Positions 53,910 through 62,206 of a stretch of 64,000 nucleotides of DNA are shown in pieces. The stretch covers positions 151 to 64,150 of the forward strand of contig CXTY01000017.1 of NCBI GenBank assembly GCA_001404055.1, written 5' to 3'. This stretch comes from Roseibium album (lineage in GTDB: Bacteria > Pseudomonadota > Alphaproteobacteria > Rhizobiales > Stappiaceae). Numbering within the stretch: the first letter of the stretch is position 1; each line of letters starts with the position of its first letter. The position numbers and the translations under genes are program-made. The notes under the pieces are model-generated. The model saw nothing but the letters and a program-made list of their open reading frames with translations, had not been told where the DNA came from and made no database searches.

Positions 53910-54380
53910 ATGCAAGCGAAGGAAGCGGCTCAAAGGCTTGGGATCACGCAGCGCATGCTACGGCACTATGAGAAGGCCGGCCTGATGAAGGTGCGCCGTT
54001 CGGAGAATGGCTATCGCATCTATAGCGAGGCCGATCTGCGCCGTGCCGAACGAATCTACGACTTCATAGTAACGGGCTTTTCCACGCGCGAAATTCGCAC
54101 CATGGCGGCCTGCCTCTCAGACGAAGGCGCCGGGCCATGTGAAGGTGGCATCGAAAAACTGTCTCAAAAGCTTGTGCATATTGATCGCTTACGCTCTGAT
54201 CTAGATTCGCGCCGTGAAGCGATTGTCGACCGCCTCGCTACACTGAGAGCTGCCCTTTCGAACCATCTCGAAGAAAGCGAACCATATCATGCTGCACTTG
54301 ATATCTCTGCTTCTGAAGTCCCGCCTCGCGGACGCCGACCCAATCCCGCTGGGGTAAATTCAAACGCCGCTCGGCGCTGA
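53910..54380 (+). CDS. MerR-family transcriptional regulator
   Basis: A 156-residue regulator with the N-terminal MerR winged helix (MQAKEAAQRLGITQRMLRHY, then EKAGL and NGYRIY). A helical dimerisation region follows (about 75-125). The C-terminal tail is short, polar and without a clear metal- or drug-binding domain; one Cys pair, at ACLSDEGAGPCEGG, could bind a ligand. ATG 53910 fits the family start; an upstream ATG at 53874 would add 12 residues. The target is probably the preceding SDR gene or its own promoter. Confidence 0.87.
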   Translation: MQAKEAAQRLGITQRMLRHYEKAGLMKVRRSENGYRIYSEADLRRAERIYDFIVTGFSTREIRTMAACLSDEGAGPCEGGIEKLSQKLVHIDRLRSDLDSRREAIVDRLATLRAALSNHLEESEPYHAALDISASEVPPRGRRPNPAGVNSNAARR

Positions 54381-54462
54381 CAATTCGCTTAGTTCCGAAT
54401 GCGTTGCCGTCTTCGGCAAAGCTCTCGCGCTCTGCTGGCGATGCCCGGAACAAGAAACAACT

Positions 54463-55704
54463 TCAAAAACGATCCGCAGCAAAGGGCGCGGGATCGACCG
54501 CAGGCCGCCTGCCTTCAATCATGTCGGCAATCATTTCTCCGGTCACCGCGGATTCCGTCAGCCCGTGGTGGGCATGACCGAAACCATAGAAAATGCGGTC
54601 ATGGCGGCTCGACGGAGAAATCACCGGCAGGCTGTCCGGCAGCGAAGGTCGATAGCCCATCCAGCGCGCGCCACCCTCAGTCTGAAGATCGGGAAAGAAC
54701 AGCTTCGCCTTGGACACCATGGCATCCACGCGCTTCCAGTTAGGCGGCAGGTTGAGACCGCCGAATTCAACGGCTCCGCCGACACGCAGACCAGTGGACA
54801 GCGGAGACATGACAAAGCCGTGTCCCGGCAGCATGATCATGCGGTTCACCTTCACGCCAGGCTCTGGAACTGTAATGTTGTAGCCACGCTCAGTGTCGAG
54901 CGGGATCTTGTCGCCGAGCTGACGCGCCAGCGTTTTTGACCAGGCTCCGCAAGCAATTGCAAGCCGTTCAGCCTGGATGCGTCCGCCACTTTTCAGGATA
55001 AGATCACATCCGGTGTCACGAGGTTCGAGACGCTCGATTTCCGCGACTTCGAACGCGACGCCTTCATTCTTGAGCCAATCGGCCAGCGACAGACACAACA
55101 CCAGCGGATCATCGACCTGCATCCAGCCGGGCACCATTGCACCCCCGACAAGGCGATTAGAAAGAGCAGGTTCAATTTCTCGAATGGCATCGACTGCAAG
55201 TTCATTGACCTCAATGCCGAAGTCGCGCTGCTCCGCCCATCCTATCCGGGCATTTTCGAGCGAAGCGCTGGTATCAAAGAGTTCCAGACAGCCATCCCTG
55301 CGCACCTGATTGTGCGTGCCGGATACGCGCCACAAACGCTCCCAGGCAGGTAGCGCCGCTCCATTCAACGCTGCCAGCGCAAGTGTACTTTGCCTTACTC
55401 TTGAAGGGTTTGAAGCTGCCAGAAATCGCAACATCCAGGGCAAAATTTTAAACGCATAAGCGGGTCGAACCGACAAGGGTCCGAGCGGATCGACCAACCA
55501 TTTGATTGCCTGCTTCCATAATCCGGGAGAGGCCATGGGTGCCACATCAGTCCAGGCGATAGCGGATGCATTGCCCTGACTGGCACCCGCCGCCGGCCCT
55601 TCCCGGTCGATGATCGTTACCTCATAACCTCGCTGCACAAGACTTGCTGCAATGGTGAGACCGATAATGCCCGCACCGGCAACATGCACCCGACCCTTGC
55701 TCAT
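54463..55704 (-). CDS. FAD-dependent oxidoreductase, D-amino-acid dehydrogenase (DadA)-like
   Basis: A 413-residue DAO-family flavoprotein. The dinucleotide fold is at the N-terminus (VHVAGAGIIGLTIAASLVQR), followed by the DadA-like GPAAGASQGNASAIAW. The C-terminal FAD contact reads FYGFGHAHHGLTESAVTGE (about 374). Such enzymes oxidise D-amino acids or secondary amino acids such as hydroxyproline and feed electrons to the respiratory chain. It is divergent from a GntR gene whose start is 198 bases away, presumably its regulator. The upstream Dpp-type transporter might supply D-residue-containing peptides, but that is only a proximity argument. Confidence 0.88.
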   Translation of the reverse strand: MSKGRVHVAGAGIIGLTIAASLVQRGYEVTIIDREGPAAGASQGNASAIAWTDVAPMASPGLWKQAIKWLVDPLGPLSVRPAYAFKILPWMLRFLAASNPSRVRQSTLALAALNGAALPAWERLWRVSGTHNQVRRDGCLELFDTSASLENARIGWAEQRDFGIEVNELAVDAIREIEPALSNRLVGGAMVPGWMQVDDPLVLCLSLADWLKNEGVAFEVAEIERLEPRDTGCDLILKSGGRIQAERLAIACGAWSKTLARQLGDKIPLDTERGYNITVPEPGVKVNRMIMLPGHGFVMSPLSTGLRVGGAVEFGGLNLPPNWKRVDAMVSKAKLFFPDLQTEGGARWMGYRPSLPDSLPVISPSSRHDRIFYGFGHAHHGLTESAVTGEMIADMIEGRRPAVDPAPFAADRF

Positions 55705-55901
55705 GACCGATTCAATACTTTCTTCAAGTTCTGGAAGTTGTTCGTGACCCAGGAAGAAATCCGTTTCCTGTCTCTATCTATTCCGCATTTCTGGCGAAAG
55801 GGAAGCTGCATGTTCGCAAATTCAGCGTCCCTTGCTTTCATTTCCGTCAACAGCTGATATATCAAGAGAATATCTCTGATATAAACAGGACGATTCAACG
55901 A

Positions 55902-56549
55902 ATGACCGATGACATAAGCCAGTCGGGCCAGGCCTACCGGCAGCTGGAAGAAGAGATCGTCACGCTCAGATTAAAGCCGGGGGAAGCAGTAACCGAAGCC
56001 GCGCTGACACAGCGTTTGGGTTTGGGCCGCACTCCGATCAGGGAAGCCATCCAGCGACTGAGCTGGGAAGGACTGCTTACAATCCGGCCACGTCTCGGCG
56101 TGATGGTTGCAGAAATAAACCCGTCAGATTTTGTGAAGGTTATTGAGACCCGACATGCACTGGAGCGGCTTGTCGCTGGCTCTGCTGCTCGTCTGGCCAG
56201 CCGGGCGGAGCGCAACGCACTGGAAGCTTGCGCCGGAAACATGCGCGAAGCTGCTTCTGTCCCAGATGTTGAAGAATTCCTGAGACTGGACAAGGCGTTT
56301 GACGAAATCGTCGCACTTGCTGCCTGCAATCCATTTGCCGCGAAGGCCCTGTCCCCCTTGCAGGCGCACAGCAGGCGTTTCTGGTACCGCTACTATGGCG
56401 AGGCCGATCTCAATCCCGCAGCCTGGAACCATCTTGAAGTGATGCAGGCCATAGCCTCCGGGGACGAACAGGCCGCCATGGAAAAGGCTGAAAACCTGCT
56501 CTTTTATCTACGCCGGCAAGCAACCGCCCTAACCAGCGGAACACAGTGA
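55902..56549 (+). CDS. GntR-family regulator (FCD subfamily)
   Basis: A 215-residue regulator with an N-terminal winged helix (about 10-70; QRLGLGRTPIREAIQRLSWE) and a helical FCD ligand domain. This contains the D...H metal-ligand region (DKAFDEIVALAACN, then NHLEVMQAIASGDE). It is divergent from the DadA-like gene, which is the likely target, with an amino acid or its keto acid as effector. It ends 95 bases before the convergent aqpS stop. Confidence 0.9.
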   Translation: MTDDISQSGQAYRQLEEEIVTLRLKPGEAVTEAALTQRLGLGRTPIREAIQRLSWEGLLTIRPRLGVMVAEINPSDFVKVIETRHALERLVAGSAARLASRAERNALEACAGNMREAASVPDVEEFLRLDKAFDEIVALAACNPFAAKALSPLQAHSRRFWYRYYGEADLNPAAWNHLEVMQAIASGDEQAAMEKAENLLFYLRRQATALTSGTQ

Positions 56550-56644
56550 CGCGACCGAAATTCTCGATTGTGCATTTCGCAAACCAGGATGCCTGACGAA
56601 ACGCACCGACACGGAAGGCCGCGCGGACTTTATTCTGGCATTGC

Positions 56645-57319
56645 TCAGACCGTCGGCTTGTTTGATTTCAGCAGCCACGAGAACAACGCCAATGCCAGCG
56701 CAGCACCTGCAAATTCAGCAAGCACAAAACCCGGCAGGTCGACGGGTCGGATGCCTGCAAACGTATCAGTAAAGCTGCGCGCAATCGCAACCGCAGGATT
56801 GGCAAAGGACGTCGAGGCTGTAAACCAATACGCAGCAGTGATGTAGAGCCCGACCAGCCAGGGCACGGCGGTTTCCCGGAATTTGATGCCAGCCAAAATA
56901 CAGGCGAGTAAACCGAATGTGGCCACGACTTCGGCAACCCATTGGGATGAACCGGTGCGCACCGTTGTCGAAGCTTGCCAGACAGGCAGCTCGAACATGA
57001 CGTGGGCTATCAGGGAACCGCCAATCCCGCCGAGAATCTGAACAGCGATATAGCAACCAGCGATAGCCAGGCCCAACTCCCTGCGAAGCCAGAAGACAAA
57101 AGTCACCGCCGGGTTGAAATGTGCTCCCGATATGGGACCAAGCATGGTGATCAGTACCACCAGGATTGCGCCAGTCGGAATAGTGTTCCCGAGAAGCGAA
57201 ACAGCGACATCGTCGGATAATTTGTCAGCCATGATACCGGACCCGACGACGGTCCCTACAAGCATCGCAGTGCCAAGAGCCTCTGCAACAAGTCGCCGGG
57301 ACAAAGTGAATTCAGACAT
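56645..57319 (-). CDS. aqpS: Aquaglyceroporin of an arsenic operon
   Basis: A 224-residue MIP-family channel with six hydrophobic segments. The two pore motifs are HFNPAVTF (about 67) and FANPAVAIAR (about 172). It is the third gene of arsR-arsC-aqpS, the arrangement of Sinorhizobium meliloti, where AqpS lets arsenite made by ArsC flow out of the cell down its gradient. Its ATG shares a base with the arsC stop (TAATG), implying coupling. No ArsB or Acr3 pump gene is present nearby, which makes the channel the likely arsenite exit. Confidence 0.92.
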   Translation of the reverse strand: MSEFTLSRRLVAEALGTAMLVGTVVGSGIMADKLSDDVAVSLLGNTIPTGAILVVLITMLGPISGAHFNPAVTFVFWLRRELGLAIAGCYIAVQILGGIGGSLIAHVMFELPVWQASTTVRTGSSQWVAEVVATFGLLACILAGIKFRETAVPWLVGLYITAAYWFTASTSFANPAVAIARSFTDTFAGIRPVDLPGFVLAEFAGAALALALFSWLLKSNKPTV

Positions 57320-57834
57320 TAAACCAGATCCCCGGTCTTAGATTGGACATCAGCCGCAGCACCTATGGCTGCCAGCCGGGTTTTGCCGTCATCGGCAGTA
57401 AAGACTTCGTCGCCCAGCGCAAGCATCTGGTTGATGCGGTGCTTCAGACGCTCAAAGGCTAGGTCGAATGCGTCAGCGCGAGTGGCCTCGTCCCCCTCGA
57501 CAGAAGCTGGATCGGGAATGCCCCAGTGGATAACCAAAGGGTGGCCTGGCCAGATGGGACAGGCTTCACCGGCTGCGCTGTCACAGACCGTCACGATCAG
57601 ATCCATGTCGGGCGCTTCGAACCCTGAAAACTCTTCCCAGCTCTTGGAGCGGAACCCTTCGGTCGACAAACCGTGCCTTTCAAGGCAATCCAGCGCGTCC
57701 GGATTAACAGCTCCGCGCGGTGTTGAACCTGCGGAATAAGTGGTGAAATTACCCTGCCCCAAATGACGCAGGAGTGCCTCTCCCAGAACCGAACGGGCGG
57801 AGTTTGCCGTGCAGACGAACAAGACGTGACGCAT
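57319..57834 (-). CDS. arsC: Arsenate reductase, low-molecular-weight phosphatase type
   Basis: A 171-residue cytoplasmic reductase of the LMW-PTP fold that reduces arsenate to arsenite. The P-loop is VCTANSARS (CX5R, residues 7-15). The later Cys residues in VTVCDSAAGEACPIW (about 79-93) fit the thioredoxin-linked disulphide cascade of this class. ATG 57834 is selected; an upstream GTG in frame would overlap arsR. It lies 26 bases after the arsR stop and overlaps aqpS by one base. Confidence 0.93.
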   Translation of the reverse strand: MRHVLFVCTANSARSVLGEALLRHLGQGNFTTYSAGSTPRGAVNPDALDCLERHGLSTEGFRSKSWEEFSGFEAPDMDLIVTVCDSAAGEACPIWPGHPLVIHWGIPDPASVEGDEATRADAFDLAFERLKHRINQMLALGDEVFTADDGKTRLAAIGAAADVQSKTGDLV

Positions 57835-57860
57835 ACGAAAGTTCCAATGATTTAAGAGAG

Positions 57861-58214
57861 TTAACACGACCCACTATTTGAAGGGTCGCCCGAATTGACT
57901 AGAGTCGCGATCGGCGCACACAGCTCTGGATGGCCAGCGCAGCAGTCCTGCAGCAGATAAGTCACCAAAAACTGCATGGTGTCGAGATTTGCCCGGTACT
58001 GTATGGACCGTCCTGCCCGCTCGGCCGCGACCAAACCGGACCGCGACAAAGCAGCCAGATGGGTCGACAAAGTATTGGGAAGCACCTCAAGTGCATCAGC
58101 GACAGCACCCGCCGTCATCCCTTCTTTTCCCGTCTTTACCAATAGACGAAAAACGTCGAGACGGGTTTCCTGGCCAAGAGCAGCCAACGCATTCAAGGCT
58201 TCATTTTTTTCCAT
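57861..58214 (-). CDS. arsR: ArsR-family arsenic-responsive repressor
   Basis: A 117-residue winged-helix repressor. The helix-turn-helix includes ADALEVLPNTLSTHLAALSR (about 39-58). Candidate arsenite ligands are the C-terminal CCAGHPELC cluster (about 91-99) rather than the ELCVCD motif of E. coli ArsR, as is typical of proteobacterial relatives. It is the first gene of the operon and would leave its operator on binding arsenite. The ATG lies only three bases from the operator palindrome, with no clear ribosome site, so a very short or absent leader is possible. Confidence 0.92.
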   Translation of the reverse strand: MEKNEALNALAALGQETRLDVFRLLVKTGKEGMTAGAVADALEVLPNTLSTHLAALSRSGLVAAERAGRSIQYRANLDTMQFLVTYLLQDCCAGHPELCAPIATLVNSGDPSNSGSC

Positions 58215-58216
58215 AT

Positions 58217-58237
58217 TTCGAGAATACTCGAATTATA
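58217..58237 (-). promoter_or_regulatory. ars operon operator overlapping a -10 box
   Basis: The perfect dyad TTCGAGAATACTCGAA (58217-58232) directly precedes arsR. On the minus strand TATAAT (58237 to 58232) abuts it as a -10 hexamer. Repressor binding would cover the transcription start. The -35 region is weak. Confidence 0.65.
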
Positions 58238-58386
58238 TGACAGTAGCATTTCAATAATTTTGTTTTTCAGTCCTTTTGAAAGGTCAGTTTTTGCCAAAAC
58301 CGACAAATCACGTCATTAGGGTCAGGACCCTGGGTTTCGCAGGCACTTCAGGCAGCAACTCACCGCTTGCCTACGACCAAAAGCAT

Positions 58387-58416
58387 AAGGCTCCCGAGTA
58401 TTTACTCGGGAGCCTT
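58387..58416 (-). terminator. Terminator of the peptide ABC operon
   Basis: A 14-base perfect stem, AAGGCTCCCGAGTA/TACTCGGGAGCCTT, with a two-base centre, lies 47 bases past the last ATPase gene. The minus transcript continues ATGCTTTTGG. It also insulates the ars promoter. Confidence 0.8.
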
Positions 58417-58462
58417 GCTGGTCTTGTAACTGAGGTTCGTTCAAGTCAAAGAACTGCCCGCG

Positions 58463-59293
58463 TTAAGCCGCCTTCGCTGCCAGCCGCTTCCTGATGCTTT
58501 CCACATCCGCATTCGGTGTCGCCGCAAACAGCGTCTTTGTGTAGTCATGCTGCGGATTTTCAAACACTTCTTCGCGTGTGCCGTATTCGACGACCTCGCC
58601 GAAATACATCACCATGACCTTGTCCGCGATGTAACGCACGACGGAAAGGTCGTGCGAAATAAAGACATAGGTCAGGCCCATTTCGTCCTGCAAATCGGCC
58701 AGCAAGTTCAGGATCTGAGCCTGTACCGACAAATCGAGTGCAGACACGGGCTCATCGAGCACCAGAAGTTTTGGCTTCATCATGATTGCACGGGCAATTG
58801 CGATGCGCTGACGCTGACCACCGGAGAACATGTGCGGATAACGGCCATAATGTTCTGGCTGCAGACCAACCTTCTCGAGCATCTGCAAGGCAAGATCTCT
58901 GCGCTCAGCTGCTGGCATGTCCGTGTTGAGCAACAACGGCTCTTCCAGAACATGTCCGATTTTCTGGCGTGGGTTCAAGGACCCATAAGGGTTTTGGAAG
59001 ACGATTTGCACCTTTTGGCGCATTTCTTTCGAGATACCCGTTTTGGAAATATCGATCGGCAGGCCGTCAATCTCGATGGACCCGGATGTCTGGGCATCGA
59101 TCATTGTGAGCATGCGCGCCAAAGTAGACTTTCCGCAACCGCTCTCGCCAACGACCGCCAGAGTTGTGCCCCGCTTCACATCAAGGCTTACACCCTTCAC
59201 TGCGGTCAGCTGAGAGCCCTTTTTGAATAGCCCCCCCTTGATGTCATAGGTGCGATAAACATCACGGACCTTGAGGATTGCATCATCGGACAT
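58463..59293 (-). CDS. Dipeptide/oligopeptide ABC transporter ATP-binding protein, DppF/OppF-like
   Basis: A 276-residue ATPase. Walker A is GESGCGKST (about 49-57), the signature is FSGGQRQRIAIARA (about 155) and Walker B is LLVLDEPVSALD (about 176). It is about 50 residues shorter than typical DppF; the C-terminal oligopeptide-transporter extension (OppC_N/oligo_HPY) is truncated. It is the last gene of the operon, two bases after the other ATPase gene. A pair of unlike ATPases is normal for this importer class. Confidence 0.9.
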   Translation of the reverse strand: MSDDAILKVRDVYRTYDIKGGLFKKGSQLTAVKGVSLDVKRGTTLAVVGESGCGKSTLARMLTMIDAQTSGSIEIDGLPIDISKTGISKEMRQKVQIVFQNPYGSLNPRQKIGHVLEEPLLLNTDMPAAERRDLALQMLEKVGLQPEHYGRYPHMFSGGQRQRIAIARAIMMKPKLLVLDEPVSALDLSVQAQILNLLADLQDEMGLTYVFISHDLSVVRYIADKVMVMYFGEVVEYGTREEVFENPQHDYTKTLFAATPNADVESIRKRLAAKAA

Positions 59294-59295
59294 CT

Positions 59296-60132
59296 TTAAA
59301 ACCCTCCCGCATCGGCAAAGTCGCTCACCGTTGGCAAACGGTCACCGGTAGCATTTTCCGGCAATGCAGAAAGAAGCGCCTTGGTGTATGGATTTTGCGG
59401 GTTTTCGAAGAGAGACAGCACGCCAGCCTCCTCCATCTTGCGCCCCTTGTACTGAACAATCACCCGGTCAGCCGTTTCAGCGACAACACCCATATCGTGC
59501 GTGATCATGATCAATCCCATACCGCTGTCCTGCTGTAGTTTCACCAGGAGGTCCAGGATCTGTTTTTGAATGGTCACATCAAGAGCAGTTGTTGGTTCGT
59601 CCGCAATCAGCAGCTTTGGCGAACAGGCAATTGCCATCGCGATCATCACACGCTGACACTGGCCACCGGACATCTGGTGGGGGAACGCGTTAAGCCGATC
59701 GGCCGCGTCGGGAATACCAACCGACGTCAGCAATTCAACCACACGTTCCTTGACCTGCTTGCCTTTCAGGTCTGTGTGCGCCCTCAAAGTCTCACCGAGC
59801 TGGAAGCCAACGGTAAAACAAGGATTGAGACTGGCGATGGGCTCCTGAAAAATCATGGAGATATCTTTGCCAATCACAGTACGCCGGTCCTTTGCGGACA
59901 ATGTCCGCAGATCAAGCCCCTCGAACTCCATTTTGTCGGCGGTGATTGTCGCCGTGTCCGGCAACAGGCCCATCGTGGCCAGCATGGCAACGGACTTGCC
60001 AGATCCAGACTCACCCACGATCGCCAGAACTTCGCCGGCATCGACGGTGTAATCGACACCATCGAGCGCCCTGAACGCACCCTTGGCAGTATCGAATTCA
60101 ACCCGCAGGTTTCTAATTTCCAGAAGAGACAT
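59296..60132 (-). CDS. Dipeptide/oligopeptide ABC transporter ATP-binding protein, DppD/OppD-like
   Basis: A 278-residue ATPase. Walker A is GESGSGKSV (about 39-47), where the usual Thr/Ser after the Lys-Ser is Val. The signature is MSGGQCQRVMIAMA (about 154) and Walker B is LLIADEPTTALD (about 175). It lacks the long C-terminal extension of classical DppD, as does its partner. It forms the heterodimeric motor with the DppF-like protein. It starts four bases after the permease stop. Confidence 0.9.
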   Translation of the reverse strand: MSLLEIRNLRVEFDTAKGAFRALDGVDYTVDAGEVLAIVGESGSGKSVAMLATMGLLPDTATITADKMEFEGLDLRTLSAKDRRTVIGKDISMIFQEPIASLNPCFTVGFQLGETLRAHTDLKGKQVKERVVELLTSVGIPDAADRLNAFPHQMSGGQCQRVMIAMAIACSPKLLIADEPTTALDVTIQKQILDLLVKLQQDSGMGLIMITHDMGVVAETADRVIVQYKGRKMEEAGVLSLFENPQNPYTKALLSALPENATGDRLPTVSDFADAGGF

Positions 60133-60136
60133 TTGT

Positions 60137-61066
60137 TTAGCTCCTCTTCAGTTTCGGATCGAGCGCATCACGCAGGCCGTCGCCGACCAGGTTGATGGCA
60201 ATAACGGTGATCAGGATGGCCAGGCCGGGGAAGGTCACAACCCACCAGGCACTCAGGATGAACTCTCGTGCCTCGGCAAGCATGGTACCCCATTCTGATG
60301 CTGGCGGTTGCGCGCCCATACCCAGGAAGCCAAGCGCCGCCGCATCAAGGATCGCGTTGGAGAACGACAGGGTCGCCTGGACGATCAACGGAGCGAGACA
60401 GTTCGGCAGGATCGTTTTGAACATCAAGCGAATATGGCCGGAACCTGCCAGGCGTGCTGCAACGACATAATCTCTTGACCGCTCTGACAATACAGCCGCA
60501 CGTGTCAGTCGAACAAAGTGCGGCTGCAGAACCAGTGCGATTGCGATCATTGCGTTTGTGAGCCCCGGGCCAAGAATGGCAACAAGGACCAGCGCCAGCA
60601 GAAGTGCCGGGAACGCGAGAATAATATCCATCAGGCGCATGATGAAGGTGTCGACCGCGCCGCCTGCATAACCGGCGATCAGACCTGTCACGATACCCAC
60701 AGACAGCGAGATGGAAACAACGATTACGCCGATCCACAGCGAGTAGGCCGCACCGTGCATGAGACGTGAAAGAATATCACGCCCAACGGCATCTGTTCCC
60801 AGAATGAAAGTGGACTTGCCCCCTTCTTCCCAAAAGGGTGGAACCAGAAAACTGTCCCGATACTGCATGTCTGGATCATGCGGTGAAATCCAGGGGGAAA
60901 GCACCGCGATGGCAACCAGCGCAATAAAGATGATCAAGCCAATCACGGCGCCTTTATTGCGTGAGAAATAGTACCAGAACTCGGCGAGATTGGCCCAGGT
61001 TGCGCTACGACTGGCAGCCTGCACCTTGTCTGCATCGGCACTTGAGGCCGGAGAGGTATTTGTCAT
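60137..61066 (-). CDS. Dipeptide/oligopeptide ABC transporter permease, DppC-like
   Basis: A 309-residue inner-membrane permease. The N-terminal OppC_N-like region has the first helix near residues 38-58. The core has five more helices and the EAA loop AARLAGSGHIRLMFKTILPN (about 195). FILGTDAVGRDILSRLMHGA (about 88) is the family signature. It begins 15 bases after the DppB-like stop and pairs with it to form the channel. Confidence 0.93.
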   Translation of the reverse strand: MTNTSPASSADADKVQAASRSATWANLAEFWYYFSRNKGAVIGLIIFIALVAIAVLSPWISPHDPDMQYRDSFLVPPFWEEGGKSTFILGTDAVGRDILSRLMHGAAYSLWIGVIVVSISLSVGIVTGLIAGYAGGAVDTFIMRLMDIILAFPALLLALVLVAILGPGLTNAMIAIALVLQPHFVRLTRAAVLSERSRDYVVAARLAGSGHIRLMFKTILPNCLAPLIVQATLSFSNAILDAAALGFLGMGAQPPASEWGTMLAEAREFILSAWWVVTFPGLAILITVIAINLVGDGLRDALDPKLKRS

Positions 61067-61081
61067 GTTCTTACCCTCGGC

Positions 61082-62089
61082 TCAATTGTGTCGGATGCGC
61101 GGATTGATGAGGCCGTAGAGCACGTCCACAATCAGATTTACCAGCATAACAATTCCGGCAATCAGCAGGAGACCGCCCTGGACCACGAAGTAGTCGCGTC
61201 GGGAAATGCTGTCGAACAGCCACTTCCCAATTCCGGGCCAGGAGAAGATGGTCTCGGTCAGGATTGCCCCGCCCAGCAGAACCCCAACCTGGAGACCAAT
61301 AGTGGTCACAACCGGGATAAGAGCATTGCGAAGTGCGTGGAGCCCGATAACGGAGCGTGGCGCCAGGCCTTTCGCCCGCGCGGTACGCACGTAATCTTCA
61401 CCAAGGACTTCAAGCATGGCCGAACGGGTCTGACGGGCAATCACCGCAAGCGGGATGGTCGCCAGCACGATCGACGGCAATATCAGATGTCGTACCGCAG
61501 ATAAGAAGGCGCCCTTTTCCCCGGACAGCAGACTGTCAATCAACATGAAGCCGGTCACTTGAGGGAAGAAATAGAGTAGCGAGATCCGTCCCGAAACTGG
61601 TGTCCATTGCAACACGCCGGAAAACAGGATGATCAGCAGCAGGCCCCACCAGAAAATTGGCATTGAGTAGCCGACAAGGGCCGTTCCCATGATCGCCTGA
61701 TCAGCGATCGAGCCACGCTTCACTGCGGCGAAAATACCTGCCGGAATTCCGATACAAACCGCCAGGATGATGGCACAGAGCGCCAACTCAGCCGTGGCTG
61801 GGAAGAGCGTCATGAATTCGTCCAGCACCGGCTTCTTCGACGAGAAGGAAGTGCCAAGGTCACCCTGAAAAATTCCAAGAATGTAGTCGAGGTATTGTTG
61901 CCAGTAGGGCTTGTCAAAGCCCAGTTGCTTCATCACTTCAGCCTTGCGTTCCGGTGAGATACCGCGCTCTCCTGCCAGAAGTTCAGCGGGGTCGCCGGGC
62001 AAAAGCCGGATGAAGGTGAAGGCGACGAAGGTGACGCCGATGAATGTCGGGATCAACAGACCGAGCCGGCCTAGAAGAAAGCGAAGCAT
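61082..62089 (-). CDS. Dipeptide/oligopeptide ABC transporter permease, DppB-like
   Basis: A 335-residue permease, the normal DppB length. The first helix is at residues 8-30 (GLLIPTFIGVTFVAFTFIRL), followed by the LPGDPAELL motif. The EAA-type loop is ARAKGLAPRSVIGLHALRNA (about 234). ATG 62089, with GGAACC upstream, is preferred over earlier codons that would add a non-conserved tail. It follows the binding-protein gene after a 117-base gap containing a hairpin. Confidence 0.93.
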   Translation of the reverse strand: MLRFLLGRLGLLIPTFIGVTFVAFTFIRLLPGDPAELLAGERGISPERKAEVMKQLGFDKPYWQQYLDYILGIFQGDLGTSFSSKKPVLDEFMTLFPATAELALCAIILAVCIGIPAGIFAAVKRGSIADQAIMGTALVGYSMPIFWWGLLLIILFSGVLQWTPVSGRISLLYFFPQVTGFMLIDSLLSGEKGAFLSAVRHLILPSIVLATIPLAVIARQTRSAMLEVLGEDYVRTARAKGLAPRSVIGLHALRNALIPVVTTIGLQVGVLLGGAILTETIFSWPGIGKWLFDSISRRDYFVVQGGLLLIAGIVMLVNLIVDVLYGLINPRIRHN

Positions 62090-62164
62090 GTCAGGTTCCA
62101 GATACAAAGAACCAGCGGACGCCATCACAAACTATGAAGACATCCACCGGTCAGAATGTTTGAA

Positions 62165-62188
62165 GGCGCCGGCATTACTGCCAGCGCC
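62165..62188 (-). terminator. Hairpin after the peptide-binding-protein gene
   Basis: GGCGC-GGCA and TGCC-GCGCC arms with one internal mismatch and a TTAC loop lie 18 bases past the binding-protein stop. No U-run follows, so it is more likely an mRNA stabiliser than a full stop. Confidence 0.6.
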
Positions 62189-62206
62189 TCCTTCAATCAA
62201 GCGGGA

